A stretch of DNA of 64,000 bases from Paraphysomonas bandaiensis. Taxonomy: Eukaryota; Chrysophyceae. The notes beneath the pieces were generated by a model that saw only the letters and a list, made by a program, of their open reading frames with translations, was not told where the DNA came from and made no database searches. Shown here piece after piece: positions 34,001 through 42,887 of the stretch. The stretch is taken from NCBI GenBank assembly GCA_965644295.1, contig CBFFRP010000039.1:62001-126000 (forward strand), given 5' to 3'. The number at the start of each line of letters is the position of its first letter. Position 1 is the first letter of the stretch. The position numbers and the translations under genes are program-made.

Positions 34001-35632
34001 AGCTCTCTCTCTCTGTCCAACACACTCATAACACCACTGCAGTGTCATACACACACACAGTACACTCTACCTCCTCCTAGAAAAACCCCAGACAAACTAT
34101 CGCCTCTCCCTTACTGTGTGACCACGTGGCATTTCCCATGCCCTATCTACGTGGCTATAGTATCACGCTATTGAGTCACATGCATGGTTACATTGACTTT
34201 TAGGACCCTATGTTGGTTTAAGACCCTATATCAGGACCCTATATATTGCTTTAGGACCTTCATTGTGTTCAGGATACATATTATGCAACACCATTTGGAC
34301 ATTGGTAATGTACCACAGTGTACCTACATATTGAGCCAACGTTCGGGTATGATGTCCAATTTTTATCTGCTGCTGATGATGTACGACTATGATCTGCTGC
34401 TGGTGACTTCGGTCGATGTGAAACCTGCTGCAAATTTATATCAAAGTTATGTGGGCCCGTATTCCTGTGTAAGCAGTTGCAGTATATACTTCCATATACA
34501 TACATACATGTATTACCCGTACTACCCTATAGGGGGGCAAATACATGTGACCATCACAGGAGAGAAGTCGCTATTGTACACTTGAGGTGCACGAGTGTTT
34601 ATGCAAGGCTTATTGGGGTTCGATTGCAAATGTGGTGTGCGTACTATACGTACTATACGTACCGTATTTATGCATTTCCTGGATTAGGGGGTTTTCAGTC
34701 TCTGGTAGGGTATAGATACGTAGTATACGGTGTACTCTCGGCATATGCTGGTGAGCCATTCCCTATCAGGTTGCTGTGTATTTTTCAGTTTTGATTGAAG
34801 AGTTACACAACCTGTGGTGGTGTGATGACACCACGTGTGTTGCACCATGTTAGGAGTGTGTGTGTGTGCATATATGCTTCTATGGTGTTTATCACTTGTT
34901 TTAAGTTAAACCAAAGCTTGGTGCCAGTGAACTTGGGTACCGGCGGTATACCATTGCGCGGTGGCTCTTTGCGGGGGTCACTAACTAAGTTTAGGTCTAG
35001 ACTTAGAAAAGTGTTTTAATAATAATACCGTTATTACTGTTCTTTGTTGGTTCAGTGTAGGTGTTGTTGTAGTTTTATTGTCTACGAGCCAACACCCTGG
35101 TTATCAAACCGGGTGTTGTTATAGTAAATATTTACTTTACTGCTCGTACAGAAATTTCTGTCTTTGCGCTGTTGTTTCACACTCTTATAAGAAACTAACT
35201 GCGACACGCTTCTTTGGGCTTGATTCTTTGGGCTTGTTGTCTGTTGCCTTCGGTTGCCGGTTGTTGTTGGTTGTCTGTTGTTCTCTGGGTGTGAGTTGTC
35301 AGTAGTCTTTCTCTAGGCTCTTTGTTCAGTGGTGATTGTTTGATTCACAGTGTGGTGACTGAGGAAATTCGGTTCTTTTCGAAGTCAATCGACCGTGGAT
35401 ACCGCCTGTGTGTTAACTGTTGTCACTTGTACAAATCCGACGGGTTCAACGGTTTTGAGTGTTGAGTGTTGAGTTTTTGGATTCTTACGCAGGGTTGTCT
35501 TTGGGATTTGTCTTGGTGTGTTGTTGAGTTCTGGGTCAGTGGTTCTAGGAGTTGCCAGGGTTGCTTGTCTCAGTGTGTTAGGGAAAAGTTTGGTGGATAT
35601 AGTCTTTGAGGCGGAAGTTCTTCTCATTAACC

Positions 35633-37441
35633 ATGTCTACTCCGACTGGTAAAACGAGGAGAGGCGGCAAGAAAACTCCTGGGAAAGATCAGGAAGCCGC
35701 TGGTAGTGGTGAAACCAAACAAGATGCTGCTGGAGGTGTGCAGGATGTCGTTCAGGAGTCTTCTGCTCCAAACATCAATCCAAACCAGGAGATTTTGGAC
35801 ACAGTTCGTGCCATGTCTCAGTCTTTTACAGAGGTGGCTACTGCAGTGTCTAACCTCAGCAGCAGGATGCAAATATTGGAGAATAGAGTACAAAATGTTG
35901 AGGATGGTGAGAGCAGTCAGTCTCAGGCTTCTGTGGGCTCACATCAGCGGCAAAAGGTTACCAAGCGCACGTCGAAACACAAACGTCAGCCGAGGTATTC
36001 CACTCTGGAAAACATGGCTAAGTTTCGCATGATTCCTCAGGAAGATAATAGCAACAAGGAGGACGATGGTTCGAATCCCGATGTTGATGGTGATGGTGCT
36101 AATGATGTGCCTACCCTCATGGATAACATCTTCAAGGGCAAGAAAGCGGGCAAGTTATTCAGGGATTTGAAGAAAAGTTCTGAGGTGGCTAGTGCCAAAA
36201 CAGTTACCATAACTAGAGAGGAAAGGAGGTGTCATGTTCGCATCAATGACTTCAAGTTGGGTAAAGTGGCGAAAGCGATCAAAGACATCTTAGAGTTTCA
36301 AGAGCAAGAAGAAACTGAGGTGCGAATTCAAAAGGTACTTTCAACCAGTTTGAAGGCACATCTGCGGAATGTGTACAGCATCACACATGCGCAGCTAGCA
36401 CAAATGGATGTTTCGGATTTGCTTCTCATTGTGGCTCAGGAGACCAAAGTGTTCAATTGCGTGGCATTTTATAATGAACTCAGAGATTCATTGAAACATA
36501 TCCAAATTATGGACTGGAAGTATGTAAATGCTGTGACTTTTGAGGCATTCTATCATCAGCAATTGAACTTGATGCAGTCGTTCCAAACAATGTTGTCTAT
36601 CATGTTGGTCTCAAACAAAACATGGTGTCCTCGTATCGATGACAAAGAGTACGGATTGATAAGACTCTTTAAGACTTTGAATGACGGGACCTATGTTAAG
36701 TATGTGTTGGGGTGCATGTCGACAAATAAATTTGACTCTATGAGCGAATTTTTCAAAGAGTATTCGGCTGTACTCTTGGATCATTATCAAGTAACCATCG
36801 CGTACCGACAGTTACCTATGGAGTCGACTACGATGTTTCAACAGAAGCACGAGGACTATCTTAAGAGGAGAAAGGAACTATTCTCTCAACAGTCCAACAA
36901 ACCTTCGTTGAACAGTCGTGTTGATTCTAAACCAAGGGTTTCGCAAGTGTCACATCTAGATACTTACGATGAGTCTGGAGGAAACTATAACGATGAGTGG
37001 GATGATAATGATGGGTATGTACCCAATGATGATGATTTGTGGGATGCTCCGAGTGAGACTTGGCGGTCCAGTAATCTGGAGGTACATGACGATAAACAAG
37101 TCGCTATGATGACAGATGTGAAACCAATGTCGGGTAATGACGCAGCAGTTGATGAGGAGCGTCGTTTTAACTCTGATAGGTCTCTGTCAGCCATGCATGC
37201 TAGACCAACTGGTGCTCAGAATAATAAGACCGATAAGTATGGGTGTCTAAGAAAAATCATGTATGGCAAGTGCGACAAAACAGACTGTCCTTATAATCAT
37301 AATGCGAAATGTCTGTTGGATTCTGCGTCCGAAATGCGGGACAAGATCGATGCGTATCTTAAGTCTGCGGGAAGTTCGGAGCAGAGGGACAAACAACCGA
37401 CCATCTTGAGGAGGGATCACTTCGGTGATTCCCGCCCTTGA
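35633..37441 (+). CDS. Retrotransposon Gag
   Basis: Start taken at the ACCATGTCT context (35633) rather than an in-frame Met nine codons upstream; 602 residues, ending at TGA 37439-37441. N-terminus is Lys/Gly-rich (TGKTRRGGKKTPG), followed by a short coiled-coil-like segment (about 50-90), a basic stretch (KRTSKHKRQPR), a helical capsid-like middle, an acidic region, and a C-terminal zinc-finger-like motif GCLRKIMYGKCDKTDCPYNH. This is a C-x8-C-x4-C-x3-H (CCCH-type) pattern, not the usual CCHC knuckle. Role: RNA packaging into virus-like particles (family knowledge). Confidence 0.85.
   Translation: MSTPTGKTRRGGKKTPGKDQEAAGSGETKQDAAGGVQDVVQESSAPNINPNQEILDTVRAMSQSFTEVATAVSNLSSRMQILENRVQNVEDGESSQSQASVGSHQRQKVTKRTSKHKRQPRYSTLENMAKFRMIPQEDNSNKEDDGSNPDVDGDGANDVPTLMDNIFKGKKAGKLFRDLKKSSEVASAKTVTITREERRCHVRINDFKLGKVAKAIKDILEFQEQEETEVRIQKVLSTSLKAHLRNVYSITHAQLAQMDVSDLLLIVAQETKVFNCVAFYNELRDSLKHIQIMDWKYVNAVTFEAFYHQQLNLMQSFQTMLSIMLVSNKTWCPRIDDKEYGLIRLFKTLNDGTYVKYVLGCMSTNKFDSMSEFFKEYSAVLLDHYQVTIAYRQLPMESTTMFQQKHEDYLKRRKELFSQQSNKPSLNSRVDSKPRVSQVSHLDTYDESGGNYNDEWDDNDGYVPNDDDLWDAPSETWRSSNLEVHDDKQVAMMTDVKPMSGNDAAVDEERRFNSDRSLSAMHARPTGAQNNKTDKYGCLRKIMYGKCDKTDCPYNHNAKCLLDSASEMRDKIDAYLKSAGSSEQRDKQPTILRRDHFGDSRP
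37439..37441 (+). other. In-frame UGA between gag and pol (candidate readthrough site)
   Basis: The codon sequence is CCT TGA TGG TTC GGT. Gag and pol share one frame, and 25 open codons follow the TGA before the first listed pol codon. One stop is thus the only barrier to a Gag-Pol polyprotein. Confidence 0.8.
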
Positions 37442-40400
37442 TGGTTCGGTGGATGTGACGATACAGACAAGGAGGATTCCAATTCAAAGACTCGGGATGA
37501 GAATGATGAATGTTCAGTGCATTCTAATGATCTTAATGAGTTTGCGAATTCCTCCAATGTCTGTATCGGGGATCAGGCTAAGCTGTATGCCTGCTATCCT
37601 TCATCCAAGAGCTTCTCTTCAGCGCACACTATAGGAAGGATTACTTTAGATAGAAAATTTGGAATAGAGGAGTTAGTAAAAATATTGTGTGACACTGGAG
37701 CCCTCTCAGCCAATTATGTGTCGAGGGATTTGGTGGACAGATTGCGGAACAAACTAGAACCGAGCCGTTTTTATAAAGCTAAACACCGTGTGGTATTGGC
37801 GGATAGTAGAACGGTGAAGGATCTCAATGAAGGAGTCAGATTAAATTTAGTGCTGACTGATCCGAAGAGTCATACCTATCAATATACGGGTGAATTCTTT
37901 GTGATTGATATGACGAGTAATGATATTATTTTGGGGTTGCCTGCGCTGACTGGAAAATTATATCCTTTCATGTGTGCTGTTATGCGTGAGGCACATGACA
38001 CTCAAATCGAGGGTGTCTCCGATAATGAAAATTCGAATGTGTTGTCATCTCTGGCAGGGGACACGGTTGACTCTGATGACCGTGTGCACCCATGGTCAAG
38101 AGCGAGTGATGCTATTGCCCCAGAGGATGAGGAAACCGAGTTACCGGTTCAATTCAAGGATGCGTTGACATTCTTAGGAAAGTCTAGGGAGGAAGCTCTC
38201 CAAGACTATCATGAGCAGATAGAGACTCATGTCAGTGATGAAATGAAAAGTGAAACTAAGATTATGGAATTGTTGTCAACGAAGGCTGAAAAAGTGTTCG
38301 TGCCTGACGAATGGAGCGGTGTGAGAGGTGTGGACCCTTTGTCTCTAAAATGGAAAAGCACTCTCCCGGATCGAATGAAACCAAAGGCTCGCCCGATCAA
38401 TCCTAAGCTGTGGGAGGCTTCGGAGAAGGAGTTTCGGCGACTGTGTGGCTATTTCTACCGAAAGATTCGTTCTCCTTGGGCTTCATGCCTAGTGGTTGCT
38501 CCCAAAGCCACTCCTCCATACATCCGTTTTTGTGGTGACTATGTGCAAATTAACAAGCACATGGAAGTGGGAAATTATACGATTCCTAATGTTAAGCATG
38601 AGTTGGACAAGATTATCAACTTTCCGCTATATATGGACATCGATTTAACAAATGCTTTTCATCAAATTCCATTAGATGATGAAACTTCTGAGCGCCTATC
38701 AATTCAGACGCCTTGGGGGCAATTTGCTCCTAATTTCATGCCAGAGGGTATTGCTCCGGCCACGGGTGTTTTACAGGAAACTGTGAGAGAAATATTCGAT
38801 GATTTCTCTGAGTGGGCCATAGTCATTTTCGATAACATGCTTATATTGGCTAATGATGCCAGGGATGCTTATGAGAAGTTCGAGAAGATCATTGACAGAT
38901 GTATTGAAAGGAATGTGAAACTTAAGATGCCAAAAAGCTGGTTGGGGTTTAGAAAAGTGGATTTCTTTGGATATGTTTGCCGTCACAAGTCATATGAGGT
39001 TAATCCCGATAAGAAGGAGGCTCTCGGCAAGATTCCAATGCCTACTAACACCAAACAGGCCAGATCGTTGCTGGGTAAAGGGGTATTCTTTTCTAGTTTT
39101 ACGCCTAGATACTCTGACTTAGTTGCTCACTTGACTGACATGACAAAGTCGAGTTTCAATTGGGACAAGTCCACATGGCGGCATGACTACGAGGCAGAGT
39201 ATCGTCGTTTCATTGCTGGACTACAAGACGCTTGTGAGCTGTTTTATCCTGATTATAATCTTGAGTGGACATTGCGTACTGACGCTAGTGAGTTGGGAAT
39301 AGGTTCAGTGTTATTGCAAAAGAAAATATTAGAGGATGGGAGCATACAGTGGCAGCCTATAGCTTTCATTTCCAAAAAGTTTTCTGCCCAAGCTCAGAAG
39401 TGGTCAACTATAGAGCAAGAGGCATATGGCATTTTCTACAGTGTTAAACACTTGGCTTATTACTTAATAGGCAAGCAATTCACAATTGAGACCGACCATA
39501 ACAATTTATTGTGGATGGAATCTTCGGATGTTCCAAAGATTACACGATGGAGGATATTCTTGCAGTCTTTCAACTTCAGCATTCGTCATATATCTGGTGC
39601 CAAGAATTGGTTGGCGGACTGGTTATCTAGAGAGCATCAGGTTGCTATACTCTCTGGAATATTCCCAGAGGAGGAATATGATGACGCCTATTTCATGGGG
39701 GATGACTGTAATGAGTATGAGTACTTTAACTTTCTGGGTAACTTTATGAACCCGGATGATCGAGAGATTGGGGACCCTCCAACATCTCATGTATCACCGG
39801 AGACGGCGTTGCGTGAGGTTCATAACGCGCGAGTTGGACACATGGGGGGAAGGGCTACCTGGATACGCTTAAACAAAGAGTTCCCGGGTCATAATATTCC
39901 TTACAAGGTTGTTGAGGATTATATCTCTAAGTGCCCAAATTGTGTGAAAACGAGGTTGGCTATGAAGGAGGCTCTTATCCCGATCGTACGAAATCTCAAG
40001 CCCCCAAATGCTCGTAGCGCGATTGGTATAGATGCTGTTGAGATTACACCTCACGGTGCAGAGGGATATACACATATCAACGTGGTGGTCAATCTTTTCA
40101 CCAAGTTTGTGTACCTTGAACCTGTCAAAGGTGTGACGGCTCTTAATCTTGCAAATACTATATGGAAATACTGGAGTCATTACGGTCACACAGATCTAAT
40201 AATCTCGGATCAAGGACCGGATTTGACTTCAGATTTGTTCAAACAGTTGACGGAGTACATGGGTGTTCGGCACACTTTTAGTATTGCCAATCGCCATGCA
40301 AATGGATGTGAAAGAATTATTGGAGAAGTAGTTCGACATTTACGTGCTCTGGTCTATGATTACAGTGAACGGGAGGAACGAAAAGACATCTTTGAGGACC

Positions 40401-41425
40401 CTAGTTGGTTAGCAAGTGTTCAATATCTTCTAAACTCTGAAGTGTCTTCGGAAACAGGATTTTCGCCTTTTGAGTTGACGTTTGGCTCAAAGGATCTTGA
40501 CTATTTGAACATGGATCTCAAAGATCTCCCAGATAGGGCGCATGCTAGACTCACTGCGCTTAATGATCAGTTAGCCCAACTCCGAGAGGCTTCCAAAGCT
40601 TATCAGCAAAAGTTAGCCACGGAGAGGGCAGGAACAGGTGTGCATCCCGATAGACAGAATAGGTATCAACCGGGAGATTTTGTCTTATTTGACAAAGGGG
40701 CAAAGGTTCATCCTAAGATGTCTCACCGGTATATGGGACCTTTCTCAGTCAAGTCCCAGTACAAGAATGACGTAGACTGTCAACATCTCGCCACTGGGCA
40801 AGTGGTTCGTGTTTCCGTGAGCGACGTTAAATTGTTTCCGGGAGATTCTGATACTGCTTATAAAATGGCTTTACGCGATCAGGATCAACATGTTATTGAT
40901 GAAATCCTTTATTACCGTGGTGATAGAGAGGTTCGATCTACCATGGTTTTCACTGTGCGTTTTCAAGATGGAGATATCCGAGAAGTCCCTTACAGCAAGG
41001 ATATTTTTGATTCCGTTCCTTATGCTGAATTCTGTTCTCGAAAACGATATCTTTACCATCTTATTTATACTGCTGACTATGCAAAGAAATACATCGCGGA
41101 TTTCCGCCGGCAACCGATCACTCAGTTTCAACCTGGTGATCTAGCCTATGTTGATTTGCGAATTTATGGTGATGCTTGGTACGATGAGTTGGAATTACCA
41201 GATTCTCATCTCATTACTTATGTAGCTCCTATCCAGTTCACACACTGGTATCACAAGAGCTCTAAGCGAGTTTTATCGGTGAAGGACCTTCTCACCCTCC
41301 GTACCTACCGTTATGATAATTACCTAGTGCATTGTTTTGTCCATTCCGAGGTGAATGCTAGCACAATGGTACTCGTGGACGAGGATTTTGCCAACAAATA
41401 TCCTCAGGTCCGTGCGTCTTATTAA
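37442..41425 (+). CDS. Retrotransposon Pol (protease, RT, RNase H, integrase)
   Basis: Open for 1327 codons after the gag UGA; residue numbers below count from the GTG at 37517. Protease: CDTGALSANYVS (D59). Reverse transcriptase: FCGDYVQINKHM (about 338), MDIDLTNAFHQIPL, and IFDNMLILA (FDN at 438-440), where most elements have Y/F-x-DD. RNase H: LRTDASELGIGSVLLQ (D589) and TIETDHNNL. Integrase: an HHCC-like zinc region (VGHMGG ... CPNCVKTRL), catalytic D839 (GIDAVEI), D898 (SDQGPDL) and E932 (GCERI), with 33 residues between the last two. A C-terminal tail of about 270 residues follows, with a chromodomain-like segment (HVIDEILYYRGDREV...). Intact frame, so a recent copy. Probably made by readthrough from gag. 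Confidence 0.9.
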   Translation, partial: WFGGCDDTDKEDSNSKTRDENDECSVHSNDLNEFANSSNVCIGDQAKLYACYPSSKSFSSAHTIGRITLDRKFGIEELVKILCDTGALSANYVSRDLVDRLRNKLEPSRFYKAKHRVVLADSRTVKDLNEGVRLNLVLTDPKSHTYQYTGEFFVIDMTSNDIILGLPALTGKLYPFMCAVMREAHDTQIEGVSDNENSNVLSSLAGDTVDSDDRVHPWSRASDAIAPEDEETELPVQFKDALTFLGKSREEALQDYHEQIETHVSDEMKSETKIMELLSTKAEKVFVPDEWSGVRGVDPLSLKWKSTLPDRMKPKARPINPKLWEASEKEFRRLCGYFYRKIRSPWASCLVVAPKATPPYIRFCGDYVQINKHMEVGNYTIPNVKHELDKIINFPLYMDIDLTNAFHQIPLDDETSERLSIQTPWGQFAPNFMPEGIAPATGVLQETVREIFDDFSEWAIVIFDNMLILANDARDAYEKFEKIIDRCIERNVKLKMPKSWLGFRKVDFFGYVCRHKSYEVNPDKKEALGKIPMPTNTKQARSLLGKGVFFSSFTPRYSDLVAHLTDMTKSSFNWDKSTWRHDYEAEYRRFIAGLQDACELFYPDYNLEWTLRTDASELGIGSVLLQKKILEDGSIQWQPIAFISKKFSAQAQKWSTIEQEAYGIFYSVKHLAYYLIGKQFTIETDHNNLLWMESSDVPKITRWRIFLQSFNFSIRHISGAKNWLADWLSREHQVAILSGIFPEEEYDDAYFMGDDCNEYEYFNFLGNFMNPDDREIGDPPTSHVSPETALREVHNARVGHMGGRATWIRLNKEFPGHNIPYKVVEDYISKCPNCVKTRLAMKEALIPIVRNLKPPNARSAIGIDAVEITPHGAEGYTHINVVVNLFTKFVYLEPVKGVTALNLANTIWKYWSHYGHTDLIISDQGPDLTSDLFKQLTEYMGVRHTFSIANRHANGCERIIGEVVRHLRALVYDYSEREERKDIFEDPSWLASVQYLLNSEVSSETGFSPFELTFGSKDLDYLNMDLKDLPDRAHARLTALNDQLAQLREASKAYQQKLATERAGTGVHPDRQNRYQPGDFVLFDKGAKVHPKMSHRYMGPFSVKSQYKNDVDCQHLATGQVVRVSVSDVKLFPGDSDTAYKMALRDQDQHVIDEILYYRGDREVRSTMVFTVRFQDGDIREVPYSKDIFDSVPYAEFCSRKRYLYHLIYTADYAKKYIADFRRQPITQFQPGDLAYVDLRIYGDAWYDELELPDSHLITYVAPIQFTHWYHKSSKRVLSVKDLLTLRTYRYDNYLVHCFVHSEVNASTMVLVDEDFANKYPQVRASY

Positions 41426-41446
41426 GCTCCACGCTGGACACATTAT

Positions 41447-42255
41447 ACTTATTGCTCAAGAGGTTGCAAAAATGACTTGGCAATGCCGGGAGTGTCCTGT
41501 AGGAAAAGGGGCTCCGCATTTGCCATGATTGACCGCTACTTGCTTCTATCTAATCATTTGCGATCATGCTAGTTTGGTTTGGACGTCTTAAGTCTAGTGA
41601 GCTCGTGCAATTACGGGGGGAATTAGAATACTTTCAACTAGTGTCCATATAATTACAGAAGGAAGGTGAACACCAGCTTGACCTCCACGACGTTCGCATA
41701 TTGTTTGACGACGAGCTCATCATAAGGCATCCGATTGTCGAGCGTCATCTGGTCGATAATGCTGCTATTATTCATAACGCTGCTTTGGAAAAGGCAGCCG
41801 TGAAGATTCAATATGGCAATGAAGCCGCACTAGCTCGGAGGAAGAGGATCAAATTAAAATATTTTTGCTTGATGAGGATGAAGAAGATTATGACAATGAG
41901 AGTCTAGTTTCGAATGACGACGCAGCGCAACGTTTGATTGATAGTAGCAGGCAGCGGAAGCGGGGAAGACTTAACCAGAAAACTCGTCGTTACCGCAGCA
42001 CAAAGCACTTGCATGCCACAACCACAAACGTTGAAAGGTTGTTCAGTAGAGCTAAGGTTGTTGTGACGGATTTGCGCTAGAGCATGACTCCTCGTCATTT
42101 AAGAGCAACTTAAGCTTTTACGAATGAGCCGTTGCCTCTGGAATGAAATGACAGTTAAGGTAGCTATATTGGCAGCTAATGTAGTTTAGTACTAAATAAT
42201 TGCAAATTAATTGCAATAATTGAAATTGAAAAAAAGATAGCAAGTAATAACCCTG
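41447..42255 (+). mobile_element. hAT remnant (copy 2)
   Basis: Begins with AAGAGGTTGCAAAAATGAC, like copy 1, directly after the gypsy pol. It continues through blocks shared with the reversed copy 3 (GCATTTGCCATGATTGACCG at about 41517; GTAATTGCACGAGC-like at about 41608) and ends AGCAAGTAATAA|CCCTG at 42255, with the terminal inverted repeat mostly deleted. Two frames (41701-41907 and 41865-42080) encode transposase pieces. Confidence 0.65.
41701..42080 (+). pseudogene. hAT transposase C-terminal fragment, frameshifted
   Basis: The first frame gives NAALEKAAVKIQYGNEAALA. About 41880 the reading shifts to a second frame with NDDAAQRLIDSSRQRKR and VERLFSRAKVVVTDLR, which matches the hAT C-terminal dimerisation motif (ER-x-FS-x-A). 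A stop follows, so the copy is dead. Confidence 0.7.
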
Positions 42256-42887
42256 CTGAGTTATAGTAGTGAGACTGAAATATATATTGATTGTATAATT
42301 GTATATGATCGTGTCTATCTACTGCCTGATAATATTATTCGATAGTGAAGAGAATATAATTGTAGTGCAAAACATAAATGAATGATGAGACATGCTGATT
42401 ACTATGTTATTAATTGATTATAATAGATATTATTTCACCATCAATGTTAAATGTTGACATATATTAGGGGCTTTCGAATCGAGGCATTTCTAGAAAAAAA
42501 TGTCTGCGCACTAAAGACATTGCAGGTTGAGAGATGATTTGTAGAATTTGTGGTGCGGCCAGATATGGATGTCACATTTAAAAGTTCCAATAATTACAGT
42601 TAAGTCTCAAGTTCTGTGAGGGGGGTTTTGTTCTGCGCTTCATACTTCATATAACATATTGTCTGTCTACGGTCTACGTGGATGAGAAGATCGCTATCAG
42701 TGTAGATATAGGTAATGTTCAGTCACCCCTGGTCACGTCATTTAGCCGTGGATCTGAAGAGATACTATGTGAAGTGGAAGGGCAATATTTCATTATCTGT
42801 GCCGAGTTGACAGTAACAAAAGCTACCTAATTAATGCGATACACCACGCTAACATTACTTACTCCGCCAGGCATAAATATGCAATAT
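42256..42887. other. AT-rich spacer
   Basis: No supported gene. AT-rich sequence between the hAT remnant and the 3' end of the methyltransferase gene. Confidence 0.4.

Larger units (their letters stand above)
34800..41430 (+). mobile_element. Ty3/gypsy retrotransposon, no LTR pair found
   Basis: Holds gag (35633-37441) and pol (37442-41425) plus a long leader. The left limit is approximate. No direct terminal repeats could be found by eye: hAT sequence begins about 20 bases after the pol stop, where a 3' LTR should lie, so the 3' end looks truncated or replaced. The leader has a strong hairpin at 35091-35118 (AACACCC/GGGTGTT plus GGTT/AACC). Confidence 0.8.

Noticed and set aside
33272-34174. 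300-residue ORF
   Set aside because: Pro/Thr/Ser-rich, overlaps a 42-base minisatellite and other open frames; no domain, no splice support.
36066-36080. Perfect tRNA B-box GGTTCGAATCC
   Set aside because: Lies inside the gag frame, with no A-box or cloverleaf around it.
37439-37441. UGA reassigned to an amino acid in this organism
   Set aside because: No in-frame TGA in the host gene models read here, and two small models end in TGA. Stop readthrough in the retroelement is simpler.
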